From assembly GCA_009760855.2 (NCBI GenBank), contig WPIO01000135.1, forward strand, positions 374,001 through 438,000: a DNA stretch of 64,000 bases, given 5' to 3'. Source of the DNA: Cristatella mucedo (taxonomy: Eukaryota; Bryozoa; Phylactolaemata; Cristatellidae). The position numbers were made by a program, and so were the translations under genes. A model generated the notes under the pieces. That model saw only the letters and a program-made list of their open reading frames with translations. It ran no database searches and was not told the DNA's origin. Each line of letters starts with the position of its first letter. The stretch's first letter is position 1. Positions 1 through 14,410 of the stretch are shown here, one piece after another.

Positions 1-609
1 GCGGAGGGTCACCTCAGTTTCCGCCGACGGTGATCGCGCTCGCAGGTGCGATACCGAAACTGCACAACCGCTTCTGCATAGTCGCCAGCTGCTGCTGGCA
101 GCGACGGAGGCTTTCACCTCGGTCCGGCTGCCAGCTAAGCAAGGGCCGCCGTCCGCGAATGCCGCAGCGCATTCCGGGCATTCCTGCGACTCGTCTCTGC
201 CGTCGAGGCGAAGTAAAGCTCGTCGTCAGCGATCGGTGTCGAATCTCTGCAAAGCTGGTCGCGAGCGAAAGAGCCTCACCTGTGGTATATATTCAGAGAC
301 AGAAGAGGAACGAGGCCGGCGGCACTTAAAGCCGTGCCGAAGCAGCCATCCGCGCGAGCGCAGTAAAGCGCCACCGGCCGAGAGGCCGGAGGGTTACTTT
401 TGCCGGCACGCGACGTCCGCTCGTCGCTAGCTCTAATGGGCTGAGGTTCTGCCTAGTAGAACGCGACCGGCGGGGAGAATCCGTCGCGTAGCGATCGCTC
501 GCTGAGGGTCGACCCAAATCCGCCACCAAGGTCGCTGCTGTCGGCTGCTGTGAACTTCGCGAGAACGCGCCAGCGCGAAACGGTGCAATATTTCGTGGGT
601 CCGTTTGAA
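1..609. other. Unassigned GC-rich DNA
   Basis: CpG-containing, moderately GC-rich sequence. The open frames show no recognisable domain and overlap on both strands. No repeat recognised. Confidence 0.5.
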
Positions 610-905
610 CATTGGCGAAGCAATCATCAATAAGATAAGCAATAATCCAATTTGGAGCGTCGCTCAGCCAACTTCTAGTGGATTTACGGTGTATTCGTGC
701 GAACTGCAATAGTGGCCAGCGTCTTTGCAGCCCATTGCACGAGAACGCGCTCGCAGGAAACGTAGTGGGTTACGTCCACGCTCTACAATATCTACATCTG
801 AGCTTCGCCCCGCCAATTTTTGATCTAGCTTTGCTTAACTAGAGTCAATTACTGCGGGTAGCGGTGGATTTGCTTGTAATTCGCAGCAGCAATTGTAAAG
901 CGCCA
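610..905 (+). repeat. Foldback-family fragment (diverged)
   Basis: Contains AGTGGCCAGCGTCTTTGCAG followed by CCCATTGCACGAGAACGCG and AGCGGTGGATTTGC. The first part is almost identical to 16904-16950 in the fragment at 16490-17085, and the words recur in the 6515-8290 inverted repeat. Confidence 0.55.
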
Positions 906-1095
906 AGAGAGTGATTCAATTCGCTGAGGGTGCTCTATTAAATGCATTAATATTGTTAGCACTTCCCGCCGAGCTGCGAGCTCTTGAGGCTAATTACTCC
1001 GAGTAACCTCCGAGTTACTACGAAAGCGTGTTTGCTTTTACATGGAATGGCGGCCGCGGAGGTCCGGAAACGGCCGGATGCGGGCTGACGGTGGC

Positions 1096-1108
1096 CTCTC
1101 TCTCTCCC

Positions 1109-1200
<92 letters not shown>
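1096..1200. repeat. Compound (CT)n(AT)n microsatellite
   Basis: CT tract (1096-1155) running straight into an AT tract (1155-1200). Confidence 0.98.
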
Positions 1201-2227
<1,027 letters not shown>

Positions 2228-2670
2228 ACCAGCTGGCGCGCCAAGTAGCGTGACGACTTCGAGACGGATGCCATTCTCACTTTCAGGTTCATTGGCTGTA
2301 TTGTTTTGGCTTGCCTATCTTCACTGCGTACGCCTGCTCTCGCGTAAACCGACTCCGGCCCTCTGGCCAGTGCCTCTAGCCAACACAAATCTTAGGAGGC
2401 CGCACGTTCGCTACCTATTGCTAAGAACGCGTTTTGCCTCTCCGAAAGTCGGTTCGCGCAAAGCGCAGCGTAAGGTAGCGGCGTGTGCCAGACCTCACAG
2501 CTGTGCGACCGAAAACAATGGCGAGAAACTAATGTCTCGCAGCGCTGCGAACGAGTCGTAGAAGAAAGCTTCAATGCTAGCCGGTACAATAGCAAAGCGA
2601 GACGGCGATAAATATTGCCAGTATCGCAACGATAAGTTCGTTCGCTTCACGGCTTGATCGCCCTTTATCG

Positions 2671-2679
2671 CACACACAC

Positions 2680-2771
<92 letters not shown>

Positions 2772-2789
2772 GTGTGGGTGTGTGTGTGT
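2671..2789. repeat. (CA)n(TA)n(TG)n compound microsatellite
   Basis: Five CA, five TA, then a long TG run. The CA/TA/TG start is itself self-complementary. Confidence 0.98.
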
Positions 2790-3546
2790 TATACTATGCG
2801 TATATATATTTATTAAGTATTGAAAGTTCAATACTTTAGTAAGCAAACATTGCGATACGGTCAGTTGGTCATCATCATTACTCGCGAATGGTTAATCTCA
2901 GTAGCCGCATTAGATATTAGATAATACTGATCTGCGTTTAACTATAGGCCTACGGCCCGGAACTGCCTATCCAGTGACATCGCAAAGCTCATTGACGTAA
3001 TAACATTTCCGCTAAAACTTAAAACCCATAGGTGCGTTATAAAATTGCCTAATCAATGCGATTTGTACGCAATACGCTTATGCGTTTGTAAATGGTACAG
3101 AATGCAATTAATTAGTGATATGCTTTCCTTTCAGCCTACACGAAGAGCCAGCAAGGATTTTTGGCGCACTCTTAGGGTGTTTGTGGGAATGCTTATCGGT
3201 TATATAATGCGTTGGCACGCTTCCCGGTAGGTGACTGCAAGAAGTCCCGAGTGCCGTCTCAAGCGGCTGCACTAGTGCGATTTCACTGCCACGAAATAGC
3301 GCATTCGCGCCACATCAACTTGGCTGCTTATTGAAAGTCACAAGACATTATCGGCTTTTTCAAAAATCCTCGAGTAGAAATACGTCCATCGTAGGTCTAC
3401 CAGTATAAATTTTAGGCGCATGGCACGCAGCTTTATCTTTTGTAATCCAAAAGAATATTTGCTCAGCGACATTTTGCCTCAATGTCTACCTTGATCAGGT
3501 TCATTCCCATAGGGCATTGGCTTTCTTAGAAACATTATTACGCCCA
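2790..3546. other. Unassigned DNA
   Basis: No coding signature or recognisable repeat. Confidence 0.4.
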
Positions 3547-3702
3547 TGGGTCGTAACCCAGGGGGTACGGGTGCTCGCTGTTCACGACCCAAGTCGCGGT
3601 TTTGAGTCCTGCAGTAGGCAATCCTGTATTGTCCACTGCAAATAGTGGTGATAGCAGCAAAGGCTCCTCTGCCGTATGAATGAGGCTGTTAAATCAGCTT
3701 GC
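3547..3702 (+). mobile_element. SINE-B copy
   Basis: Degenerate head GGGTACGGGTGCTCGCTG, B-box-like GGTTTTGAGTCC, CACTGCAAATAGTGGTGATA and the end TGAGGCTGTTAAATCAGCTT. Confidence 0.8.
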
Positions 3703-3910
3703 CCTTTTAATGGCAAACAGATGCGAAAGGCAACCTTAAACCAACAGAAAAAGCTTACAACTTCCGGCTTGACAGGAGTTATTCCCTTTTCGCGAATTGG
3801 ACATTCGCCCAAAACTCCGGCGTTGATCGTTAATCCGTCCTTTGTGTTGCTTTTTTTAAACCTTACCGCATCACAAACTTCTTATTTGTAAATGTAATAA
3901 TTGTGGCGGT

Positions 3911-4588
3911 AATGGTAATAATAGTATATGCTTATAGAGAACTTAAAATATTTCTAGAGACTTTACATATGCTATACAGGAAGCATGATCAAGTGGTTCG
4001 TGGAAACAAGCACAGCGTCAGCACGTAAACATTGATAGCAGTAATATGCACAATGTCAGCATGCATAAGCACACATATTAAAAATCCCCAAAACCCAGAA
4101 AATGATTTGGAAACCAGCGAGTTTTAGCTTCTCTTTTAATTTTTTGTAAGTCAGGGAAGTTCGTGACATAAGTAGGTAGTGAATTCCAGGCATTGGGAGC
4201 ATATGGCCTAAAGCATGGCGGCATCCGAAGAATTTGAGGTTGGCTTGAGGCATAGCTAAATTGTTCAAGTTAGAAAAGCGGGTGGTACAATGGCTTACCT
4301 GGTTAGGGTAGTCCTGATAGGTAGGCTGGAGCCAGATAATGAAGGAACCTAAAAGTTAGTGACAGAACCTTGAAGTCGATACGCTGCTTGATTGGGAGCC
4401 AGTTCAGATCGGCGTGAAGTGATTTTTAGTGGCGACTGCGACGCTCACGACAGACGGGTGCAGAGGTTAGCACCAACTGCAAACGCTCAATTGCATTGGC
4501 CGGTAGACCAGCAAGCAGCGCGTTACGGAAGTCGAAACGGGATGTCGCATTTGTGAGGACCAATTCGGATATAATGCCCTGTCTAAGC
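3911..4588 (-). mobile_element. LINE-A, 5'-truncated copy
   Basis: Minus-strand copy with an ATT-type tail at its left end. Matches other LINE-A copies through GAATTCCAGGCATTGGGAGC (the SLP-A-W-N-S region), GAGCCAGTTCAG and GCGACGCTCACGACAGAC. Frames are broken. Confidence 0.85.
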
Positions 4589-4773
4589 TAGAGGGATTAA
4601 GAGTTTAATGGCTGTAGTCAGAGAGCTCTATCTTCAGTGCTTTGTGATGGAACCACTGGTTCACGCTCCGCTTACTTTGAAATCAGGCGACAATCCTTCC
4701 CTCCGCTAAATCGGGCCTCTGGAGCGAAGATTCTTGTAAAGTGCTACCGGAGAGTGATCGGCTGTGTTTCAAA

Positions 4774-5726
<953 letters not shown>

Positions 5727-6030
5727 GCGACATCCCTGACTTGACCACATTTAAAAAGAAATTAAAAAACCGTCTACTTATGACGCATTTAGTGGGTCCC
5801 CGCGATTCGTCCTTTATGTGCTTATGCGTGCTGACACTGTGCATGCTGCCGCTAACCATACTTGAATGCTGACCCTGTGCATGTCACCCCTAACCATGTT
5901 ATTCATATTGTTTATCGAGCATGATACCACTCACCATTAGATCGTGTTTCCTTTGCAGCAAATATAAAGTGCCTAGAAAGAGACTGAGTTCTCTGAGGAC
6001 GCTTTATCAGATGTATTATTATTATTATTA
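5727..6030 (+). mobile_element. LINE-A 3' end
   Basis: GACATCCCTGACTTGACCAC, TTTAAAAAGAAATTAAAAA, TTAGTGGGTCC, GTGCTGACACTGTGCATGCT and the TATTATTATT tail. Confidence 0.9.
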
Positions 6031-6514
6031 AGTCGGCTTGCTGCCTGGCTGACAGCTACGATCCTGCTAGGACTCTCTGTAGCGAGTACATAACAGCAGT
6101 GAGAACCATTTTTAGGTGAAGCCATTTTAAGAGGAGCTACGCAGGCCGCCCACCTTATGGGCGTTTCTTGGAAGACAATAATTAGAGTCGGCGGAGTCGT
6201 GTAACTTTTCAATATTTCCTAAAAGCTAAACAATTTTTACGGAAGATAGTCAAAATAGACTTGGTGGGCGCCTTCGAGACATATCTTTGCGATATGCCTC
6301 CAAAGGTTAGTTCCAGACCAAAAACAATGTAATATATTTAATTCATTCATATTAGTCATTCGTGCTACTCCCCGTTCAGAACTTTAGCTCTAAATGGTCT
6401 CTTGGGCTGATGCTCTAGTTCATTTCCTGTTAAGAGAACTGCAAGAAACTAGACCTCCTAGAAATGAGCCCTGTAGGGAGCTGACAAGAGGCTTGATGAA
6501 TATCCGCAAACATC

Positions 6515-8290
6515 TCTAATTAGACTAAAATTAAAAGGACATTAGTTTTGCCGAGCTCAGATTTTGAGCAGATTTTGTAGAACATCATGGATTTTGTGTA
6601 TCCACCAAATTTCATATCATTGCGCCCACGCTCATTCATGCTAATGAACTGCAACGACGGAGGCCTGTACCGCAATCCACTTTAGTTCGCTTCTAATCCA
6701 CTACATTTCAGCTGCGCAAATCTCCAACAAGTTTTGAATATGAAACTACTCTACATGTAAAATGTACCCACAAAGATGCACGTGATTCCGCTCACGTATT
6801 CTCATGTAGTCCAGTGAATTAGATTGCAGCGGTCCGGGTTAATACCACAACCCACCACAAGCCAATGCATTCCACCGCGAAACAAAATTAATCGTGTACG
6901 AAAAGCTCCTTTTTGATTGCACATGACAGTACACTCTGTGACAATCGCAGTCATAAAATTTCACTTGCATAGGAAAACCCAGGCCAATAGCGAAATCCAC
7001 TCCAGTCTTGAAATCTACTCCAATCCATCGCCGCAAACAGACTAGAAATAGATTGCACTAAACCATTTTTATTGCATATTAAAACACCATGTGTTGTGCT
7101 CACACCCAAAAAACAAAAAAGTGTGTCTGTGCACTCTAGCAATGCTCGGCAATCACCCGAAATAGCCTAGAGAAATATCGAAATCCACTCTAACCTACTG
7201 CAAGTCGTCCTCGAATCGTCAATATAAAACTCTAATTTACGTTGCGTATGCACGTTCTCATGAAATGCACTGCAATTTACTGCAAAGACCCGTTTCGATT
7301 GTTATGAATTGCTGTCGACTGAAGCGAACAATTGGTGCAAATCATGCGCGAGCACAATGAGATGCTACGTGGAGTTAGAGTAGAAGTTTTGCACAGCCAG
7401 TCTTGTCGATTTTCTACGGATTTTGGCATTGGTCCCAACCACTTGGGTCGATTGCCGTGCATTGCTGAAAGTTGACGAGCAAAGCAGCTTGAAAATACCA
7501 CGGTTTCCCATTTAGTGGCAGAAGAATTTTATGTGAAATGACAATTAGAGCTTCGTGCGATTGCTGCGCATTGCTAGAGTGCACGGATGCACGATTTTTT
7601 GCTTTAAGTGGGTGCGCACACAACACAGTGTGCTTCAATGTGCATTACAAATAAACTGGATTTTAGTGCAAAATAATGCTAATCTGTTTGTGGTGATGCG
7701 GTGGATTGGAGTGGGTTGTGGGACTGAAGTGGATTGCAGTATTGGCCCTTGTAATGCAGTCGATTGCAGTGCAATGCATGAGAATGCCCATGTCAATGCA
7801 AGTGAAGTTTTATGAGTGCAATTTTCCTAGAGCGTACTGTGATATGCAATCAAAAAAGGAGCTTGTCGTACAGGATACATTTTGTTCCGCAGTGGAATGC
7901 ATTGGCTTGTGGTGGGTTGTGGTATTTGCCCGGACCGCTGCAATCTAATTCACTGGACTACATGAGAATACGTGAGTGGAATCACGTGAATCTTGGTGGG
8001 TACATTTTACATGCAGAGTAGTTTCATATTCAAAACTGGTTGGAGCTTTTCGCAGCTGAAATGTAGTGGATTTGAAGCAAACTAAAGTGGATTGCGGTAC
8101 AGGCCTCCGTCGTTGCAGTTCATTTGCATGAATGGGCGTGAGCACAATGACATAAAATTTGGTAAATGTATAAAATCGAAGATGTACTACAATATTCGCT
8201 CAAAATCAGAGTACGGCAATGCTGATGTCCTGTTGATTTGAGCCTAGTTAGAGTGGATTTTGGTGGATAGCAATGGATTGCGGTAATTCG
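6515..8290. repeat. Large imperfect inverted repeat (foldback element), arms about 650-750 bp
   Basis: The left arm (about 6515-7165) reappears as its reverse complement at about 7550-8290. In the best part (6640-6880 against 7900-8130) I see only scattered differences: GAACTGCAACGACGGAGGCC, TGTACCGCAATCCACTTTAG, TTTTGAATATGAAACTACTC and GGTTAATACCACAACCCACC all have mirrored partners. The outer and inner ends are more diverged. The spacer (about 7166-7549) carries related words. The small open frames are the same arm read twice and show no domain. Confidence 0.93.
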
Positions 8291-8301
8291 TCGAATAGTA
8301 A

Positions 8302-9262
8302 ATATAATGCATTTTTCATAGTGCCATCGGAGAACTCGATCTTATTCTAGGCACGTTACATTTGCTGCAAAAAAGCACGATCAAATAGTTAGCAGTGGTA
8401 ACCTGCTCAATAACAGCAATGCGAGCTGGTTTCGTCCAGTGGTTAAGGTGCTCGCCCCGACCAAGGTCTGGCTGAGGTCGTGGGCTCGAGCCCCGAGGCA
8501 TATGTGAAGCGCCTGAATAGAGATTACGTTCTCTTGGGGTGCTATATTAATGAATTATTTTATTTTTAACAACCATAGCATGGGTCGAGGTAAAATGGAC
8601 AAGGTCAGCATGCAAATATGATTAGTGGCAACATGCACAGTGTCAGCACGCATAAGCACACAAAGGACGACTCACGTGGACCCACTGAATGCTTCAACAA
8701 ATAGATGCGTTTTTAGCTTCCTTTTTAAATTTGGTCCTGTCAGGTTATGCCGTAGCGCCAGTCGGATGTGAGTTCCTGGCTTTGGGAGCATACGAACTAA
8801 AGGCACGGTCTCCACAGGATTTGAGATTCATACGAGATAGAGGTAAACGATTAGATCTGATAGGTAGAATGGGGAATCCGATCTGATAGGTAGAATAACG
8901 CCAAAGAAAGAAGGGATCCAAACGTGACTGACAAAAATCTTGAATTCGATGCGTTGCTTTAAGAGTCAGTGCAGGTTGGCAAGAAGTGGTGAGATGAGGC
9001 AACCGCAGCGACGCTCACGACAGGCGAGGAGCCTATCTGCAGAGTTTTGCACCGGCTGCAGGCACCTGATTGCCCGTGCCGTTAGGCCAGCGAGCAGTGG
9101 CCTACAGAAGTCGAGAAGGGATGTCGCAAATGCATGGACCAGTTTACGAGTAGTATCCCTGTCTAAGCAAGTCCGAGTTTTAGCAATGTTAACGTGTAGC
9201 TTTTTCGGTTGTCTAACGAAGAGTCACTTTGGAACAGCACACCTAGGTTTCGTGCAGATTAT
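8302..9262 (-). mobile_element. LINE-A, 5'-truncated, interrupted by a SINE-A
   Basis: The LINE 3' end (8302-8422: GTGCCATCGGAGAACTCGAT, TTACATTTGCTGCAAAA) resumes after the SINE at 8569 (AGGTCAGCATGCAAATATGA) and continues through GAGTTCCTGGCTTTGGGAGC to about 9262. Confidence 0.87.
8423..8568 (+). mobile_element. SINE-A nested in LINE-A
   Basis: tRNA-like head GAGCTGGTTTCGTCCAGTGG and TTAAGGTGCTCG, B-box-like GGGCTCGAGCCCC, GGCATATGTGAAGCGCCTGA, then the LINE-like end TAGAGATTACGTTCTCTTGG and an AT-rich tail. Confidence 0.92.
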
Positions 9263-10135
9263 ACGGGACAATAAGCTGCCAATCGGATAAGAAGCGAAAG
9301 TCTGCGGGTGGTGTGCTCTGGAAATTCGTTGTGTGAGATTAAAATCCAGCCTACTTGCTCCCGGTTGCTCTACCGTCGCAGTGCGGCGTCCCACATCGAG
9401 CTTTTTGCTTCTCCCCATTGACACCACCATGCAGACCTCCCGGGTGGATACGTTGATTTCAAGGAGAGTCTATCAGAGCTGAGGAATTTAGAGAATGAAA
9501 CTTCTGACGTAAAGAATTGGCTCTAGAGGCTAGTCGGCTTTGCAGATGCAAGGCGTTTCCCCGGTAGGCTAAGCCAGCTCTTTTTCAGGTGAGGCTAGAA
9601 AGGCTGTAGCCAGAGAGCCGGCGGTGAGCCTGCTCTTGGGCGCCACACGCTCGCTGTCGGTTTCCAGGGAGGCAAGTTTTTTCTTGTAAGTCGGACCTTA
9701 TGCTCACAGACTTGCTTGCGTGTAATCCTCTTTTCACACAGGTTCGAAGAAGCCAGCCGAGCGGCGGCTCACCTTCCATACACTGCTACCTCAAGCTCTA
9801 CACGAAAGAGCTCTGGTATATTTCAGGTCTCTCGTAGGTTTTATGGGAACGCGCCTTCGGAGCAGAGTTAAAGACGTTCATAAAGATTTTTTTGAAGAGA
9901 TAAAATTGATTGTTACATATACATTCAGACAGAATTATGCTTAAAATAATGTAATTTTAGATAATGGGAAGAGGTTTTTTCTGTGCAGATTGGTTGGAGG
10001 GAGCGTAAATACCCGACTTTCAGAAATAAATCAGAAAAAAAACAGAAAATTCAATAAGAGCACGATTGAAATAATCGACTGAATCAATATTACATGAGGG
10101 AGAACACTGTGGAGCTCACTTCCACAATTATTGCA
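9263..10135. other. Unassigned DNA
   Basis: No coding region or repeat recognised; AT-rich near the SINE at its right end. Confidence 0.4.
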
Positions 10136-10291
10136 AGCTGGTTTGGTCCAGTGGTTAAGGTGCTCGCACCGGCCAAGGTCTGGCTGAGGTCGTGGGCTCG
10201 AGCCCCGAGGCATATGTGAAGCGCCTGAATAGAGATTAAGTTCTCTTGGGGCGCTATATAAATGAATTATATTATTATTATATTATATTAA
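10136..10291 (+). mobile_element. SINE-A, near-consensus copy
   Basis: Head AGCTGGTTTGGTCCAGTGG, TTAAGGTGCTCGC, GGCCAAGGTCTGGCTGAGG, B-box-like GGGCTCGAGCCCC, then GAAGCGCCTGAATAGAGATT, TTCTCTTGGGGCGCTATATA and an ATT/AT tail. It is nearly identical to the copy at 49909. Confidence 0.95.
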
Positions 10292-11968
10292 TTCTTACGT
10301 GACGACAAATAATCTCCTGCTGCCGACTACAGCACATCTTTTCCAGCCGTCTTGAGCTGCTACCTCCATGCGAATCACTAACTAAACTGCTCTCCTGATT
10401 CAGCTCTCTTTTAAGTTTCTCTTCGTTGCGTGATAGGAAATCTGTTCTCTACCAAACGTGTACCAAAGGCCGCTTAGGCTGTGAGTGGGATCTTGCATAA
10501 CACCCACATAGTCTATGTGGCTGTGTGGAGTTACAGTCGGAGATACGATACAATACAAAGGAGCCGCTAAAATCTACCGTCAAATTCCAAGACCGCGACG
10601 CAAGTATATTTAGCCAGGTAAAATCAAATCTTGTTTCCTAGCTCGCACTGGCTGCATGTTGTGAATTCACCTGCGATGTGTGCTTCCGCATACCGAGACT
10701 TGTCATTGCGTTAGAAACTCATCAGTTGACATGCTTTCTTTCCAGCAATATACGTGCGTAAATTTGTTTTTTAGATATTTAGTTCTCTTGATGCGCTTAA
10801 GAAAAATGTATTTTTATTGTTTTCAATAGTTTTCCTAACACCTGACCGTAAAAAAGACGAAGCCCTGAGGCTAAGCGGCATTACCAGCTTGCAATGCCAG
10901 TCGACTTTCCGTCATTACGTCCAGATTACATTTGAGCTGGCGTTCGATAAATACTTTCGGATTCCTTGCTTATAGCTTTCCTTTTTGCCGAATCCAGAAC
11001 GATCTGAGCCTTCATTGCATTTTTATTCTAGTCTCTCTATGCTATTCAAAACTAAAATTCGCTGCCTAGAGTTCTTGAAAACTTCCGTCGCGAGGCATTC
11101 GGCGAAGTTTGCAAGTTTGTACGCAATAACTTTAAAGCATTCTCTGGTTGACGACACCTTTGTTTATATTTTAAAGTCAAAAATATAAACATGTCGTACA
11201 TTTTCATAAGTAAAGCTGGAAATCTTTTGAATACCACATATTTGGCCTGTCCTTGTCAGCGAATAGAAGCTCTTCAGTGCTAGGATGGATTTAGCCCTGC
11301 TGCCACCCCCCACTACAGTGGCTCAGTCGAACCGCGTAGCTCTTACACTGCCCTAAAAAAAAATGCATAACTGCGACCTTTCGACGCATAACTAAGGTAT
11401 ACGCAATGACGCCGCTTGGGTTTTAAATTAAACTTGCTCGACGTAGTTCCGCATGACCTCAAGAACACTTACCGGGTATAGCCATTGCCTAGTGGTGGCA
11501 TTAGAGCACGACACCTTCGAGCGCCGTACACGGTATACAGGCAAGCAGTTTTTTTTGTGGCAGCTACGTAGAAAAGGCCACGATATTAGCAGCAGCGAGA
11601 GCAAAGAATGGGGGGCAGGAGGCTAGATGCTTTCCTCGCCTCAATCAGCCAGCCAGCATGCAGTTCTGACGCTGGCTGTTTAGCTTTGCCTGCCTCTCGC
11701 CGACCTTCAATACTTTGGAAGATCTCCTTTCATTTTCTGTTTATGCGCCTAAAGCCCGAAAAAATACTTTGGAAGACGTTCCTCCATTTGTATGCGCCTT
11801 AAGCCCGCAACTCCTTTCTCGCTGAAATTTCTATAACGCCTGATTTGACGCCGCATAAAGCAAAACCATATGCCTGCTTGCTCCGTACAGTGTATCAATT
11901 GTCTCTGTGAGCTGTCTTTATGTGCGTACACGTCCTGCAATTGTATGTGCTATTATTACTAAGCAGTT
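10292..11968. other. Unassigned DNA (1.7 kb)
   Basis: No coding region recognised. A 12-bp AT-rich stem (GTTTATATTTT with its complement) lies at 11160-11189. Confidence 0.4.
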
Positions 11969-12217
11969 TAATAATAATAACAATACACTTGATAAAGCGC
12001 CCTCAGGAATCTCAATCTCTTTCTAAGCGCTTTACATTTGCTGCAAAGGAATTACAATCAAATGGTGAGTAATATCATGCTTGATAAACAGCATGAACAA
12101 CATGGTTAGGGGTGACATGCACAGGGTCAGCATGCAAGTGTGGTTAGCGGCAGCATGCGAAGTGTCAGCACGTATAAGCACACAAAGGACGAATCGCGGG
12201 GACCCACTAAATGCTTC
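11969..12217 (-). mobile_element. LINE-A 3' end
   Basis: Tail AATAATAATAACAATACACT, then TGATAAAGCGCCCTCAGGAA, TTTACATTTGCTGCAAAGGA and GACCCACTAAATGCTT, matching other LINE-A 3' ends. Confidence 0.92.
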
Positions 12218-13300
12218 TTATCTAGCCCATGTAAAGTGTCTAAAATTCGCTGTATAATGCTTTGCGATGCCAAAGGAAGGATTACTGTTGCAAACATTTC
12301 AACCTTCTCACCTTTAATTGCAAGGTGCTCATCATTTTGTGGGCAGCTGCTGGTCTGAGAAAAAAGACGAGGAGGAGAAGAAAAATCAAGACAAATTTGC
12401 AAGAGCGCAGACAGTCACGAGCGAACGAGGCTTACGTTACCATTCTTTCTGAGCCGAGGGGAGCAGAGTCTACCGCACCAGCTGGTGTCGAGCTTGAGCT
12501 CTCGATTTCTTCTCAAGTTTCGCGCTCGATCCGGTCCCCGCACACGCTCAACGACCGCTAAAAAGGCACGGCGAGTGGCAGTGTGCTATTTTTTTAACTT
12601 AACAGCGTATCTCGCAGTCTCTCTCAACCTGCATGCACGTGCAGCCAAAGATCCGTAAGTATATTGCACGTGAATGCGGCAATTAACGTTACGATACCTC
12701 ATTCAGGATGGAATTTCACTCTGCACGAAGTAGACGGTTCGAGAGGATGTCGTCAGCCGAAGGTCAACCGAACGAAATGCTAGACTGACAAAGCTGGTGC
12801 TAAGTCACCTTGTTCGCTTGACTACGACAGGGATTCCGACTAACTCTTACCTAGATGCGCATTCACTCTAGCATTCTGCTCATGTGCAGCAGCCATGTTG
12901 TCAGTTGGCCATTCAGACTTCACGTCCACTTTAATTTCTATCAATTAACATAATGAGAAACACGCGTTGAGTGATGCAGACTTTTCGCTAAAAACACGCA
13001 AGGGTTGCGGTTTTGAGTAATGATGTAGAAGTGTCTTCAATCACTTAAATTCCCTCTTCTGCCTCGCTAGGTTTTATTGGGCATCATGTTGTCTCGCTGC
13101 CACTTGCTGTTATAGCATTACAACCTCGGTACTAGAGATGAGGGCTCCAAAGTGAAATCTAAAAGCAGCAGCTTAAATGAAAGACCGGCGACAAGGGAAT
13201 CAGTGTAAGTCATGAGTTATCGTTGGTTCCTATACAAGATGCATTCCGTTACCTCGCCTTGCATTGAGAATGAATGAGGGAGTCTCAACATGAGTAAATA
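12218..13300. other. Unassigned DNA
   Basis: No recognisable gene or repeat. Confidence 0.4.
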
Positions 13301-13459
13301 CTAGCTGATTTAACAGCCTCATTTGTATAGCGGCGGAGAGCTTTTAACGGCTGTCATAACCGCTTGCACTTGGCAATAAAGGATCGCACACTGCAGGATT
13401 TGAATCCACGACGTCAGTCGTGAAGAACGAGCACCATACTTCCTAAGCTATTACGGCCC
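13301..13459 (-). mobile_element. SINE-B copy
   Basis: On the minus strand: head GGGCCGTAATAGCTTAGGAA, B-box-like GGATTCAAATCC, GCAAGCGGTTATGACAGC and the end GAGGCTGTTAAATCAGCTAG. Confidence 0.85.
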
Positions 13460-13809
13460 TTGTGAGGTCATCTCCTTTCTCATTTCAACTGAAGGGTCAG
13501 GAAATATCAAATAATTGCTGTGATACAGATTTTATTGTAAGGCGGAAAATTAAATTTGCTAGTCATTCTAACATCGGCGCAACATTTAAAGAATTGGTAT
13601 GCCACTTGCGCATAAAGCTCGTGGAACCACTTAAAAACAATTGAGCATGCGTTTACTACGCAATTGATTGTGCTCTCTAATCAGCTTCCTATCAGCGCTA
13701 AAATTAAGCCAAGACCAGCGCGGCGCTACACAGCCAAGTAATCTGCTAACATTGTCTTAAATAGGCTTGAAATCCAGTCGCTCGGCGTCAGCCTCGACGT
13801 GACATTGGT

Positions 13810-13900
13810 AATAATAAAAATATTAATACTTTTGTATAGCATCCCATAGAACTTAATCTCTGCCTAGGTACTTTATATTTTCTGGTTGATGCCCTAGTTA
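13810..13900 (-). mobile_element. LINE-A 3' tip
   Basis: AT-rich tail then TAGAACTTAATCTCTGCCTA and GGTACTTTATATTTTCTGG. Confidence 0.6.
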
Positions 13901-14410
13901 AATTGTAGTTGAAGAGGTCAGACTAATACACATCTAAGAAAATTATGGCTGCCCTCCGCAATATAAGAATTGGATTTAGCAACCACCTTTACGTGCCACC
14001 CACTAAGATTGCCGTGCAACTTCCGGTTGGCAGTCACTTTTCGTAAAGTGCCAATGTAAGGGACGTAGACATGAGGTTTTAGGCATCCTATTGAAACACG
14101 GGCCACTCAAAATCTGGCCAGGATTTTATTACTGCCAAATGCAATTTTCTTTCGTTATTCCGACATTTTGAGCGTTATGAACCGCTAGCGTCAAGTTCCT
14201 CAGCAATGGCGGAGCTGGAGCTGAGGAGGAGGCGCGGGAGGGCATTGTCCCCCCTTCTTTTGTTGGCCCACCCTCTTTTCATGCGCCCCTCTGACCGTCA
14301 CCAACGACGAAACTACGTTCAGCTTCCACTCGATGAGCGAACGCCGAGCTCGTTCGAATAGGCTCTGTGATATGCACGTCGAATTCTCTTAACTCCCTTG
14401 CTGCACGTTT
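13901..14410. other. Unassigned DNA
   Basis: Nothing recognised. Confidence 0.35.

Noticed and set aside
6839-7948. Small frames shared by the two arms of the inverted repeat as a conserved peptide
   Set aside because: They are the same DNA read from each arm, with frame-breaking differences between arms.
10136-10291. tRNA-like head as a real tRNA gene
   Set aside because: The same 150-bp unit with a LINE-like 3' end recurs at several loci; the acceptor stem is not closed.
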